Shown here: piece after piece, positions 1 through 9,415 of the stretch
How the letters are laid out: every line of letters begins with the position of its first letter
How positions within the stretch are numbered: the stretch's first letter is position 1
Assembly (NCBI GenBank): GCA_964596345.1
Contig: CAZQSZ010000002.1
Location: 248,001 to 312,000, forward strand
Length of the DNA: 64,000 nucleotides
DNA from: CADEDV01 sp964596345
GTDB taxonomy: Bacteria; Bacteroidota; Bacteroidia; Chitinophagales; Chitinophagaceae
Direction of reading: 5' to 3'
Translations under genes and position numbers: made by a program
Notes under the pieces: model-generated
What the model was told of the DNA's origin: nothing
Seen by the model: only the letters and a program-made list of their open reading frames with translations
Database searches by the model: none

Positions 1-1558
1 TTGCAACCAGTACTTCGTTTTTGATTTTGTAAATATGATTATCAAGTGCTGACGGCAATCCTTCTTTATCCGCATACAATTGGGTGCTGTATTGCTGGTT
101 TGCTTTTTGCGACACTTTATATACACCATGGTAAGGATGAGAAACCCAGATATTATCAGCATTATCAGTGGCAATGAACCGGGAGGATTCAAAAAAATCG
201 GGAAGGACGGCTCCTTCCTTAAAACTGTTGTTGATATAGTCAAAGAATTTTAACCCCCGGTAATTTCCCGAAACGATCTTTGCCGATGGAGATACATTGG
301 ACAGGGGTAAAAAATTCCAGTGGCCGGGACTTGTGGATATCGGTGTTGCTTTATCTGCATTGATAATAAATGCACCTTCATGATGTCCCAGCAGCAATTG
401 GCCGTTGATCTCCGCCAGTCCCCATATCTGGCCTCTCGTGTTACTGACCAGCGAAAAATTACCCTTGCTGAAACTCAGGTCTTCGGTTGGTTGAAGGGGA
501 GCCAGGAATAAACCGTTAGATGTGCCTGCATATAACTGGTTATTGTGCACAATGGCGGTATACCCGGAGCCATCCTGGGGGTAAGGGCTGATATGCTTTA
601 CAGCACTGTTATAGGCGATAAAATCTATTCCATTATTAAGACCGAGCCACAGGTTACTTTGTTTGTCGAGAAAAATACTCAGGACATTGTTATTCTGCAG
701 CCCTTCAGTTTTGGAAAAGGTCTGGATGATCTGCCCTTTAAAATCGGTAATATAAATACCACTGTTATTGGTGGCGAGAGCCACCCATTCTTTGTTAACA
801 GCAGTGGCAGCATAGATCCTTTCTCTTTCAAAAAATGCTGTATTACTATTGCTGATCTTAGTGATGTTTTTAGCCGATAAGATGAATAAACCGTTTTTAT
901 GAGTAGTGATGAGGACACTGTCTTTATTGATAGACAGGATGGCGGTCATCATATCATTAGCAGGCAGCTCACTTTTACCAGTGAAGGGTTTCCAGGTATT
1001 ATTTTCAAAAATGAAGAGGCCATTTTTAAGGTCATGTGCATACAGGTATCCATTACAAAGACCCAGGAATGACCATTCGGCCGGTGCATTGAAAGCGGTA
1101 AATGTTCCGTTGCTGTATTTAAAGATCCGGGTGGGGGTCCGGAAATAAATGTCTTTATTGAAGGAAACGATATCCCAGACATCGCCAAACGACCTGTCTT
1201 TTTCAGGTACCAGTTCTTTTAAAGATTTGTACTGGAGCTTACCGTTGGGGCCGGGGCTGAAAAAGCCCAATTCATCCTGCCCGCCGGCATATATATTATT
1301 ATCAAGTCCAATTTCCAGCGACCTGACAATGGTTTTATTGGGCAGGGGATAGGCTTTCCAGAAAGTACCGTCAAAAGTCAGTAGTCCCTCATTATTGGCC
1401 ACATAGATCACCCCGTTTTTATCCTGCCTGAAATCCCAGCTTTGAAGACCGGCGCCATAGGCCTGCTTGGGGTAATTGATCACATCAGGAAGCCCGATTG
1501 TGTTTTGGCTTAAAACAGTAATTGGAAACAAGAAAAGAATAAACAAGAGTTTACTCAT
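1..1558 (-). CDS. Two-component-type propeller sensor/regulator, N-terminal part (cut by window edge)
   Basis: The frame is open from an ATG at 1558 to the window edge, giving 519 codons with no stop. The start encodes a signal peptide (about residues 1-17, ending ITVLSQ). After it come repeated beta-propeller blades of the Reg_prop type, for example a blade around GLQNNNVLSIFLDKQSNLW and one near the cut end, KEGLPSALDNHIYKI. Such propellers normally form the periplasmic sensor of hybrid two-component systems or of triple-tyrosine/LuxR regulators. The effector domain lies outside the window, so the exact class is unknown. The gene diverges from susC and is probably its sugar-responsive regulator; that role is inferred from position. 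Confidence 0.85.
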   Translation of the reverse strand, partial: MSKLLFILFLFPITVLSQNTIGLPDVINYPKQAYGAGLQSWDFRQDKNGVIYVANNEGLLTFDGTFWKAYPLPNKTIVRSLEIGLDNNIYAGGQDELGFFSPGPNGKLQYKSLKELVPEKDRSFGDVWDIVSFNKDIYFRTPTRIFKYSNGTFTAFNAPAEWSFLGLCNGYLYAHDLKNGLFIFENNTWKPFTGKSELPANDMMTAILSINKDSVLITTHKNGLFILSAKNITKISNSNTAFFERERIYAATAVNKEWVALATNNSGIYITDFKGQIIQTFSKTEGLQNNNVLSIFLDKQSNLWLGLNNGIDFIAYNSAVKHISPYPQDGSGYTAIVHNNQLYAGTSNGLFLAPLQPTEDLSFSKGNFSLVSNTRGQIWGLAEINGQLLLGHHEGAFIINADKATPISTSPGHWNFLPLSNVSPSAKIVSGNYRGLKFFDYINNSFKEGAVLPDFFESSRFIATDNADNIWVSHPYHGVYKVSQKANQQYSTQLYADKEGLPSALDNHIYKIKNEVLVA

Positions 1559-1599
1559 CCGGCAGGCAGTTTATGTTTGTGAAAGTAAGATATTTTATA

Positions 1600-1672
1600 T
1601 GATGTAGTAATGATGTAGTCGTTTTCATTGTAAATTAATTAGTTATATTTTTTGATGTAGTGTTGATGTGGT
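1600..1672. promoter_or_regulatory. Two pairs of 9-bp direct repeats, probable regulator-binding sites
   Basis: TGATGTAGT occurs at 1600-1608 and 1611-1619, and again at 1653-1661 with a near copy TGATGTGGT at 1664-1672. Within each pair the period is 11 bp (one helical turn), and the pairs are 53 bp apart (about five turns). They sit between the divergent regulator and susC, just upstream of a candidate susC promoter. The layout suits a dimeric activator binding one DNA face. The binding protein is inferred. Confidence 0.6.
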
Positions 1673-1706
1673 TATTTTTATGGTAACTGTAGCATTCAGA
1701 TATATC

Positions 1707-1736
1707 TTGTTGCTGCTAAAATTTCGGGTATCTATG
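1707..1736 (+). promoter_or_regulatory. Candidate susC promoter
   Basis: TTG at 1707-1709 is followed after 19 bp by TATCTATG at 1729-1736. This is one mismatch from the Bacteroidota -7 consensus TAnnTTTG with a -33 TTG element. Transcription would start near 1743, about 25 bases before the susC ATG and downstream of the direct repeats. Confidence 0.5.
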
Positions 1737-1768
1737 CCCGGTTTGCTTAACAAAAAAACGACTGCTGT

Positions 1769-4700
1769 ATGAAATTCAAACTCTGTTTGCTATTTGCCGG
1801 CATTCTCCTTTCTGGTTTTTTACAATTCGTTTCGGCCCAGGATATCCCGGTTTCCGGAACAATTACAAACAAAACAAATGGAGAGCCATTGGTTGGCGCT
1901 ACGATCTCTGTAAAAGGTTCCAACAAGCCTGCGATTTCCGACTCCAAAGGTGCTTTTTCCCTTACCGCTCCCAAAGGAGCCGTCCTGGTGATCAGTTATG
2001 CCGGTATGAAACCGGTGGATATAACTGTTGCTGACAATAGTTCAGCCCTTGTTATCCAGATGGAGGAAAGCGCTACTGCTACATTAAGTGATGTGGTGGT
2101 GGTGGGTTATGGTACGCAAAAAATAACCAAAGTATCAGGAGCGATCTCCACTATTAAAAGTGGGGACATTGAGAAGCTGCGGCCGGTCAGAACAGAAGAG
2201 GCCCTGCAGGGAAGAGCGGCTGGTGTGAATGTGATCCAAAGCGGGTCTCCCGGTTCTAAACCCACTGTATTGATCAGGGGTATTCCTTCTTTCTCTGGTA
2301 CTGACCCGGTAGTGATCGTGGATGGTATTCCGCAGACACTCACAGATCTTAATTCAATCAACCCGGGAGATATTGAATCTATCAACGTATTAAAAGATGC
2401 GGCTACAACAGCTATCTATGGTGTAAAAGGCGGTAATGGTGTAATCGTTGTTACAACCCGGTCTGGAAGAAAGAGCCAGAAAGCCGAGATAAGTATCAGC
2501 AGCAACTATGGTGTCCAGGAGGTATTGAATACGATCGGGGTATTAAATGCCAGCGAATACGGAGCCATGATCAACGAAGGAAGTACAGTAGCGGGTGGAA
2601 ATATCATATTCCCCGACCTTTCTGTTTTAGGGGTAGGCACAGACTGGCAAAAACAAATTTTCAAAAGAGCGGCGATACAGTCGCACAATATAACGGCCCG
2701 TGGCGGTAGTGATAAAATGTCTTATTTCCTATCCGGGGGTTACCTGAGCCAGGGAGGTATTGTGGGGGGTAATGATAAATCAGTTTTTAACCGGGGTAAC
2801 CTGACGGCTAACCTGAGCTTTGATCTGTCTCCCAAACTGAAATTCATTATTAATACTACCGGTTTGTTACTTGAGGGAAGAGGGATCCAGGAAAATTCTT
2901 TCAACAGCATTATCGGCAGTGCCCTGAATTTTGATCCGACGGTGCCGGTTTATAATACTGTACCTAATACGGTTGGTAAATACGGGTTCAGCAACCTTTT
3001 ATTGTCAGAAATATTTAACCCGCTGACCAAGCTGGATAACACATTTAATAAGAACTCCGGCAGCAAACTGTATGGCAAGTTCGAATTCCAGTATGATGTT
3101 ATTAAAAACCTGAAGCTGACAACCCGTTTTGGTTACACCAAATACGATGGCAATGCAAAAAGCTTTACCCCGCTTGTATTTTACGGACCTAATAACGTAG
3201 AGAATACCATGAATGCAGATGGCTCAACAGTGCTGGATAAGCATAACAGTGTATCACACGTTAAAACCAGCAATTTCAATTATACCTGGGAAACATTTGG
3301 TAACTATAACTTCAAAGTAAAAGAAGATCATCATTTTGAAACCGTCCTTGGTTTCTCATTGGCAAAAATATCCGGTAATGAAGCCGGTGCTTCCAGACAG
3401 GATGTTCCTTTCAACTCCTGGGAATTTGCTGATTTTACAGCTGCTACCGGAAATAATACTGCAACAAACAGTAATGCGCTGAGCGGGTATTATTACCAGT
3501 ATTTCCGGAACAATCTTTCTTATTTTACCCGGATCAACTATGATTACAGGGATAAATATTTAGCTTCTTTCACGGGCCGCCGCGACGGATCCTATGCTTT
3601 TGGTATCAATAACAAATTTGCCAATTTCTTCTCCGGTTCTGTGGGTTGGGTGGTGAGTAATGAAGATTTTTTCAAATCAAATATTATCGATCATTTGAAG
3701 ATCAGGGGTAGCTATGGTACAATTGGTAACGAAAATGTCAGCCCCCAATTTGTAGGTATTGTAACAGGGGGTCCCAGCTATGGACCCACCGCCAATAGTA
3801 ATGGATATACTTTCGGGGATATATTTTATCCCGGTTCAACAGTAGGTTCAGCCGCTAATGATGCCCTGAGATGGGAAAAGCAAACACAAACCAATGCCGG
3901 TTTTGATGTTACTTTCTTAAAAAGAAAATTCTCTTTATCAGCAGACTATTTCATCAAAGAAGTAGATGGATTATTGTTTACGCCTTCGGCTTCTTTATAC
4001 CTGGGTACTGTTCCTATTCCCACTGCTAATATTGGTTCCACCAAAAGCAGTGGTATAGACCTTACCCTTAGTTACAACGAGACATTCAGTAAAGCACTCA
4101 AATTAAATACCTCTGTGACATTCACCACTTCTAAAAATGAAGTGACTGCAACCAACAGCGATGGAACAGCTAAGATATTTGGCGGAGGCTATTTCAACGG
4201 ACAATCACAAACTGTAACGGTGTTTGAAAAAGGATTTACACCCGGTTATTTCTATGGGTATAAAACAGATGGCTTGTTCCAGACAGCTGCGGAAATTGCG
4301 GCTGCTCCCACACAGACTGGTGCACAACCAGGTGATATCCGCTTTGTGGATGTGAATGGCGACAAGATCATCAATGCATCTGACCAGACCAAGATTGGTG
4401 ACCCCTTCCCTGATTTTACGATGGGTTGGAACCTGAATCTTGAATACAAGAATTTTGATTTCAATGCATTTACCTATGCTTCTGTGGGTAATGATATCTA
4501 CAGGGCCTATGAAAGAAATGCTAACTATTCCAATAAGTTCAGGTCAGTACTGGCAAGATGGACAGGACCCGGTACAACCAATGATGCAAGGAATCCCCGC
4601 TATTCTTTTACAGATGCAAACAGCAATATCCGTGTATCTGACCGGTACGTGGAAGATGGTTCTTTTGTAAAATTGAAAAATATACAGCTGGGTTACACTT

Positions 4701-4891
4701 TCCCTTCTTCCATGACTAAAAAGTTTTTCAGCAAACTGCGTGTATATGTACAGGTGAAAAATGCTTTCACCATTACGAAATACACAGGCTATGATCCCGA
4801 AATTTCCGGTGGCATATTGGACACTGGTATTGATCGTGGTGCATATCCCCAGGCCCGGACCTATGCATTCGGACTTGACATTAAACTTTAA
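1769..4891 (+). CDS. SusC/RagA-family TonB-dependent outer-membrane glycan transporter
   Basis: The protein has 1040 residues, usual for SusC. Residues 1-24 are a signal peptide ending VSAQ. Residues 25-115 form a carboxypeptidase-regulatory-like domain (VSGTITNKTNGEPLVGATISVKG). A TonB-box-like stretch (VVVVGYGTQK) leads into the plug domain (RGIPSFSG, VVIVDGIP, INPGDIESINVLKDA). The rest is a long beta-barrel ending with an aromatic/hydrophobic strand (YAFGLDIKL). It imports oligosaccharides in complex with the SusD protein encoded 25 bases downstream. The three GH16 genes behind it suggest beta-glucan oligosaccharides as substrate; specificity is inferred. Confidence 0.95.
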   Translation: MKFKLCLLFAGILLSGFLQFVSAQDIPVSGTITNKTNGEPLVGATISVKGSNKPAISDSKGAFSLTAPKGAVLVISYAGMKPVDITVADNSSALVIQMEESATATLSDVVVVGYGTQKITKVSGAISTIKSGDIEKLRPVRTEEALQGRAAGVNVIQSGSPGSKPTVLIRGIPSFSGTDPVVIVDGIPQTLTDLNSINPGDIESINVLKDAATTAIYGVKGGNGVIVVTTRSGRKSQKAEISISSNYGVQEVLNTIGVLNASEYGAMINEGSTVAGGNIIFPDLSVLGVGTDWQKQIFKRAAIQSHNITARGGSDKMSYFLSGGYLSQGGIVGGNDKSVFNRGNLTANLSFDLSPKLKFIINTTGLLLEGRGIQENSFNSIIGSALNFDPTVPVYNTVPNTVGKYGFSNLLLSEIFNPLTKLDNTFNKNSGSKLYGKFEFQYDVIKNLKLTTRFGYTKYDGNAKSFTPLVFYGPNNVENTMNADGSTVLDKHNSVSHVKTSNFNYTWETFGNYNFKVKEDHHFETVLGFSLAKISGNEAGASRQDVPFNSWEFADFTAATGNNTATNSNALSGYYYQYFRNNLSYFTRINYDYRDKYLASFTGRRDGSYAFGINNKFANFFSGSVGWVVSNEDFFKSNIIDHLKIRGSYGTIGNENVSPQFVGIVTGGPSYGPTANSNGYTFGDIFYPGSTVGSAANDALRWEKQTQTNAGFDVTFLKRKFSLSADYFIKEVDGLLFTPSASLYLGTVPIPTANIGSTKSSGIDLTLSYNETFSKALKLNTSVTFTTSKNEVTATNSDGTAKIFGGGYFNGQSQTVTVFEKGFTPGYFYGYKTDGLFQTAAEIAAAPTQTGAQPGDIRFVDVNGDKIINASDQTKIGDPFPDFTMGWNLNLEYKNFDFNAFTYASVGNDIYRAYERNANYSNKFRSVLARWTGPGTTNDARNPRYSFTDANSNIRVSDRYVEDGSFVKLKNIQLGYTFPSSMTKKFFSKLRVYVQVKNAFTITKYTGYDPEISGGILDTGIDRGAYPQARTYAFGLDIKL

Positions 4892-4916
4892 AGCTTTAAC
4901 CTAAAACAGTATTACA

Positions 4917-6428
4917 ATGAAGAGTATTAATATAAAAATCGTAAGCCTGCTGTTCCTGGCTTCCCTGCTTACCTCCTGTAAGAAATGGGTGGATTATAAT
5001 CCCCGGGATGATTTCAGGATCACTGAACTGGATTACCTGAGATCTGAATCTGATTACCGCACCATGGCTATCAGCGTTTATACGCCGATACAATGGCTGA
5101 ACCAGGTGGTGCCGGTTGGTGAGATTGCATCGGATAATGCAGTGAGTGGTGGTGAGAATGCTTCGGATGTACTGTCCCTGCAGCAGATAGATGATTATAC
5201 CCATACTCCTGTAAATTCTACATTGACAGAATTGTGGCAGGCATCGTATGAAGGTATCAACAGGGCCAACTATATGCACCAGTATAAAGCCAGTAACCTG
5301 GCTGGTGTTGCCGTTGATTTTGCCGGTAAGGAGGCGTTATATGGTGAAGTATATTTCCTGAGAGCCTACTATTATTTCACCCTGGTGAAAGTCTTTGGAG
5401 ATGTGCCTTTATTTGTAGACAAACGACTGAGCCTGGTTGAATCTAAAACATTGGAAAGATCACCTGCGGCAGATGTGTACAAACAAATTGAAATTGATCT
5501 TAACAATGCCATCGCTGTATTGCCTGCTGTCCAGGTACAAAAAGGAAGGGTGACTAAATATGCTGCACAGGCACTACTTGGTAAAGTATTGCTCTATCAA
5601 AAAAAATATGATGCAGCGGCAGCCATGCTGGAAAATGTTATTTCTTCTAATGCCTTTAGTTTAGTGACTGATTTTGCTTCTATTTTCCTGGTAACCGGTG
5701 AAAACGGCCCTGAGTCAGTATTCGAGATTCAATATTCCAACACTTCACCTTATTATAACTGGGGTGGTGTAACAAGAGGCCAGGGAAATCTTTCTGTACA
5801 GCAATGTGGTATCAGGGGATTGAACGGTACTGCTGCCATGCCATACGCCGCAGGCTGGAGTACAAACTTACCGACCCAAAACCTGGCCAATGCCTATGCC
5901 GCAGGTGATCAAAGAAAGAATGCTACTATTTTGGATATCGAAGCGTACAAAACAGCGAATCCTTCTTTCAATATTACCTACCAGGTGGCACCTTATAAGA
6001 ATACGGGTTTGTATAACCAGAAATACCTGCCGAGAAAAGGACAAACATCTGGTCAATTGGAGCTGAATTACCTGAATAATTACCGGACGATCCGGTATGC
6101 AGATGTATTACTGATGGCCGCAGAAGCGAATAATAAGGCAACTGCACCCAATGATACCAAAGCACAGACTTACCTGAACCTGGTTCGCCGCCGAGCTTTC
6201 GGAGATAATTTGCATGATATTACTTCCACCGGTGCTGCATTATACCAGGCCATCCTGGATGAACGCAGGCTGGAACTGGCGATGGAAGGTGACCGTTTCT
6301 TTGACTTGGTGAGAACAGGACAGGCGGCAGCAAAGATCACCGGGTTTACGGCCGGTAAACATGAAGTGTTCCCGATACCACAAGAGGAAGTGAATATTTC
6401 CGGATTAACACAAAACCCCGGGTATTGA
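4917..6428 (+). CDS. SusD/RagB-family surface glycan-binding lipoprotein
   Basis: This 503-residue lipoprotein has a lipobox LLTSC near residue 21, followed by KK, as in surface-exposed Bacteroidota lipoproteins. It shows SusD hallmarks: an early helical region with YFLRAYYYFTLVKVFGDVPLF, a TPR-like core (VTKYAAQALLGKVLLYQKKYDAAAAML), and the C-terminal RYADVLLMAAEANNKA and DERRLELAMEGDRFFDLVRTG motifs. It would form the lid of the SusC transporter and capture glucan chains. It lies 25 bases after susC and is surely cotranscribed. Confidence 0.95.
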   Translation: MKSINIKIVSLLFLASLLTSCKKWVDYNPRDDFRITELDYLRSESDYRTMAISVYTPIQWLNQVVPVGEIASDNAVSGGENASDVLSLQQIDDYTHTPVNSTLTELWQASYEGINRANYMHQYKASNLAGVAVDFAGKEALYGEVYFLRAYYYFTLVKVFGDVPLFVDKRLSLVESKTLERSPAADVYKQIEIDLNNAIAVLPAVQVQKGRVTKYAAQALLGKVLLYQKKYDAAAAMLENVISSNAFSLVTDFASIFLVTGENGPESVFEIQYSNTSPYYNWGGVTRGQGNLSVQQCGIRGLNGTAAMPYAAGWSTNLPTQNLANAYAAGDQRKNATILDIEAYKTANPSFNITYQVAPYKNTGLYNQKYLPRKGQTSGQLELNYLNNYRTIRYADVLLMAAEANNKATAPNDTKAQTYLNLVRRRAFGDNLHDITSTGAALYQAILDERRLELAMEGDRFFDLVRTGQAAAKITGFTAGKHEVFPIPQEEVNISGLTQNPGY

Positions 6429-6453
6429 TCACTCACCAATTAAAAAATCAATT

Positions 6454-8493
6454 ATGAAAGCATTGAAATATTTTTTAAGTATGGCTTTATTACTCTCGGT
6501 AGTAGTAAGCTGTAAAAAAGAAACCTACGATGATCTGTCCTTCCTCGATACGGCAGCAGCAGCTGCAAACCTGGATGCTCTCTTTGAGATCACCCAGGAT
6601 AATACAGGATTGGTAACGATCACTCCGAACGGAGAAGGCGTTTCTTTCTACGAAGTATATTATGGTGATGCCACGGCAACACCCGCCAAAGTGCAGCCTG
6701 GAAAAAATACCCGGCATACCTATGCTGAAGGTGTCTATAATGTAAAAATTGTAGCACACAGCATTACCGGTAAAACGACGGAGGTAACTAAGCAACTCAC
6801 GGTTTCTTTCAGGGCACCTGAAAACCTGGATGTGGTCACTGCGATTGATGCTGCGAATAATTTTAAACTGAATGTATCTGCATCAGCCTTGTATGAAACC
6901 AATTTCAAAGTGTATTTCGGGGATGTGCCGAATGAAGTACCAGTTACTTTCCTGGAAGGCGCAACAGTCAGTCATACCTATGCAGCAGTGGGAACTTATA
7001 CGGTAAGAGTTATTGCATACAGCGGTGGTGCGGCTACTACTGAACTGACCAGGCAGATTACGATTGTTGACCCGCTGTTATTACCCATCACTTTCGAATC
7101 AGCCACCGTAAACTATACGTTTACCAATTTTGATGGAGGTGATGTAACTAAGATCAATAACCCGCAGGCCAATGGAATTAATACCAGTGCCAAAGTGGGT
7201 AAAATGGTGAAGAATGCCGGTCAACCCTGGGGTGGAAGCCTGATTACGCTGAGCGGTAATATTGATTTTTCTGCCAATAAGATATTCCGGATGAAAGTTT
7301 ATTCTCCGAGAGTGGGGGCGAAGGTTTTATTGAAAGTGGAAAACTCAGCAAATGGCGGAATTAATTTTGAAAAGGAAGTATTGACGACTGTTGCCAATGC
7401 CTGGGAAGACCTCGTGTTTGATTACCAGACCATCAATACTGCTAACAGTTACAATCGTATCGTTTTAATATTTGATAACGGTACCATGGGTGATGGCTCG
7501 GCTAATTTTACTTTCTTATTTGATGATATCAGGCTGGTAAACTCATTGCCATTAAGCCTGCCACTCGATTTTGAATCCACCACCACCAGCTTTAACTGGT
7601 TCAATTTTGACGGCGGTGATGTTACTGTATTAAATAACCCGCAGTCAAACGGTATCAATACCAGTGGCCGTGTAGCTAAAATGGTGAAAAATGCAGGACA
7701 GCCCTGGGGCGGCAGTTACCTTACCCTGAGCCTGCCAATGGATTTTTCCGTGAACAAGATATTCCGGATGAAAGTGTATTCTCCACGAGTGGGTGCCAAA
7801 GTGTTATTGAAAGTGGAGAACTCAGGAAATGGCGGAATTAACTTTGAAAAAGAAGTATTGACTACTGTAGCGAATGCCTGGGAAGACCTGGTATTTGATT
7901 ATAGTGCTATCAACGCTGCAAATACTTATGATCGGGTGGTGCTGATCTTTGATAACGGAACACCGGGTGATGGGTCAGCGAATTTTACTTTCTTATTTGA
8001 TGATATCCGCCTTGTAAATACAGTCCCCATTGAGCTGCCACTCACTTTTGAGGCGCCGGTTACTTACGGCTGGTTCGATTTTGATGGCGGTAACGTTACA
8101 GTTATTAACAATCCACAGCCAGGTGGTATCAATACCAGTGCTAAAGTAAGCAGGATGATCAAGAATGCCGGTCAACCCTGGGGGGGCAGTTTCCTCGCTT
8201 TGAGCAACCCGATTGATTTTTCAGTATTGCGGACATTCAAAATGAAAGTGTATTCTCCAAGAGTAGGAGCCAAAGTGTTACTGAAAGTGGAGAACCTGAC
8301 CAATGGAGGTATCAGTTTTGAGAAGGAAGTGCTGACCACGGTAGCGAATGCCTGGGAAGAACTGACCTTCGATTACAGCACCATCAATACCGCTAACTCC
8401 TACCAGAAGATCGTACTGATCTTTGATAATGGTACGCCGGGTGATGGTTCTGCCAACTATACTTTCTACTTTGATGACATCAGGCTTAATTAA
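6454..8493 (+). CDS. Surface glycan-binding lipoprotein: two PKD-like domains plus three tandem carbohydrate-binding-like modules
   Basis: The 679-residue lipoprotein has lipobox VVVSC (Cys about residue 20) followed by KKE. Residues about 45-120 and 125-205 look like PKD domains (HTYAEGVYNVKIVAHS, HTYAAVGTYTVRVIAYS). From residue 211 three copies of a 159-residue module follow, starting at residues 211, 370 and 529. Each carries NAGQPWGGS, MKVYSPRVGAKVLLKVEN, FEKEVLTTVANAWE and a FDDIRL end, resembling beta-jelly-roll CBMs. It occupies the SusE/SGBP position after susD, so surface glucan binding is the likely role. The module family was not identified and enzymatic activity is not suggested. 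Confidence 0.8.
   Translation: MKALKYFLSMALLLSVVVSCKKETYDDLSFLDTAAAAANLDALFEITQDNTGLVTITPNGEGVSFYEVYYGDATATPAKVQPGKNTRHTYAEGVYNVKIVAHSITGKTTEVTKQLTVSFRAPENLDVVTAIDAANNFKLNVSASALYETNFKVYFGDVPNEVPVTFLEGATVSHTYAAVGTYTVRVIAYSGGAATTELTRQITIVDPLLLPITFESATVNYTFTNFDGGDVTKINNPQANGINTSAKVGKMVKNAGQPWGGSLITLSGNIDFSANKIFRMKVYSPRVGAKVLLKVENSANGGINFEKEVLTTVANAWEDLVFDYQTINTANSYNRIVLIFDNGTMGDGSANFTFLFDDIRLVNSLPLSLPLDFESTTTSFNWFNFDGGDVTVLNNPQSNGINTSGRVAKMVKNAGQPWGGSYLTLSLPMDFSVNKIFRMKVYSPRVGAKVLLKVENSGNGGINFEKEVLTTVANAWEDLVFDYSAINAANTYDRVVLIFDNGTPGDGSANFTFLFDDIRLVNTVPIELPLTFEAPVTYGWFDFDGGNVTVINNPQPGGINTSAKVSRMIKNAGQPWGGSFLALSNPIDFSVLRTFKMKVYSPRVGAKVLLKVENLTNGGISFEKEVLTTVANAWEELTFDYSTINTANSYQKIVLIFDNGTPGDGSANYTFYFDDIRLN
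7084..8490 (+). repeat. Three in-frame tandem repeats of 477 bp inside the glycan-binding gene
   Basis: Units run 7084-7560, 7561-8037 and 8038-8490. The period is exactly 159 codons in both intervals, and long stretches are nearly identical at both protein and DNA level. The last unit is slightly shorter because the gene ends. This points to recent duplication or ongoing homogenisation of a binding module. Confidence 0.9.
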
Positions 8494-8511
8494 TTCAAAA
8501 AACTAATTGAT

Positions 8512-9411
8512 ATGATAACGACTATAAAATCTACTGGTGTTTTGGTTCTTGCGGTGCTGATAGCTTTCAGCAGTTGCAAGAAGCAGGAATATTCTTTAGG
8601 AGATATTAAAACACCTTCGGGGCTTACACTGACCACTGCTATTGCGGGTGTGGATGTGGCTAATCCCAACGGTAACGGTACAGGAAACGTGACTATCACG
8701 GCAGCTGCCAGTGATGCCCTTACGTATAATATTGATTTTGGCGACGGGGTAACAAGAGTGGTGCCGTCCGGTACTTTAACCTATAAGTACACGAATCCCG
8801 GTACATATAGTTATACGATCACGGTAAATGCTATTGGCACAGCTGGTGTTACTACCACTATCAGCAAAAGGATCACTGTGTTTGTGGCTTTTGAGATACC
8901 GGCCAACATTATTGCCAATTTAACAAACGGATCATCCCGCATCTGGATCACTGATCACGATGCGGCGGGTCATTTCGGTGTAGGGCCTTCAGACCAGTTT
9001 GCTCCCATTTGGTATGCCGCTCCTCCCAACACAAGGGAAGCTTGTGCTTATGATGATGAGATCACTTTTTCAAAAGATAACCTGGACAGGATTTCCATGA
9101 CCATTGATAATAAGGGTACCTCCTTCTCTATCGGGGCTGCATCCGGTTTCTATGGATTCAGTGGCGGAGATAATTGTTATGCTATTAATACCGGCGGTAC
9201 AAGAATGCTGGCATTCATGGATGCCACTTCAGCATCTACGCCGGCAAACTCAACGAGAATACAGTTCACTGTTCCCGGAAATGGCATCATTAATTTTGGA
9301 ACCGGCGGAACAACTTACGAGATTCTCTCTTTAACAGCAACAGAGATGCACCTGCGTAATATTGGTATCGACGGGAATTCCTGGTACCAGAAATTAAAAG
9401 TAAAACCATAG
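8512..9411 (+). CDS. PKD-containing surface lipoprotein of the glucan locus
   Basis: This 299-residue lipoprotein has lipobox FSSC (Cys about 23) followed by KKQE. Residues about 50-125 form a PKD domain (YNIDFGDG, YKYTNPGTYSYTITVNA). The C-terminal half, about 130-299, is beta-rich with many Trp, Tyr and Gly residues (RIWITDHDAAGHFGVGP, FAPIWYAAPP). No catalytic motif is visible. Its place between the first binding protein and a GH16 enzyme suggests a second surface glycan-binding protein. The specific fold of the C-terminal half was not recognised. Confidence 0.7.
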   Translation: MITTIKSTGVLVLAVLIAFSSCKKQEYSLGDIKTPSGLTLTTAIAGVDVANPNGNGTGNVTITAAASDALTYNIDFGDGVTRVVPSGTLTYKYTNPGTYSYTITVNAIGTAGVTTTISKRITVFVAFEIPANIIANLTNGSSRIWITDHDAAGHFGVGPSDQFAPIWYAAPPNTREACAYDDEITFSKDNLDRISMTIDNKGTSFSIGAASGFYGFSGGDNCYAINTGGTRMLAFMDATSASTPANSTRIQFTVPGNGIINFGTGGTTYEILSLTATEMHLRNIGIDGNSWYQKLKVKP

Positions 9412-9415
9412 GTCA

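Noticed and set aside
545..1352. Plus-strand frames in the left 1.5 kb
   Set aside because: They lie opposite the continuous propeller-sensor frame and show no domain features.
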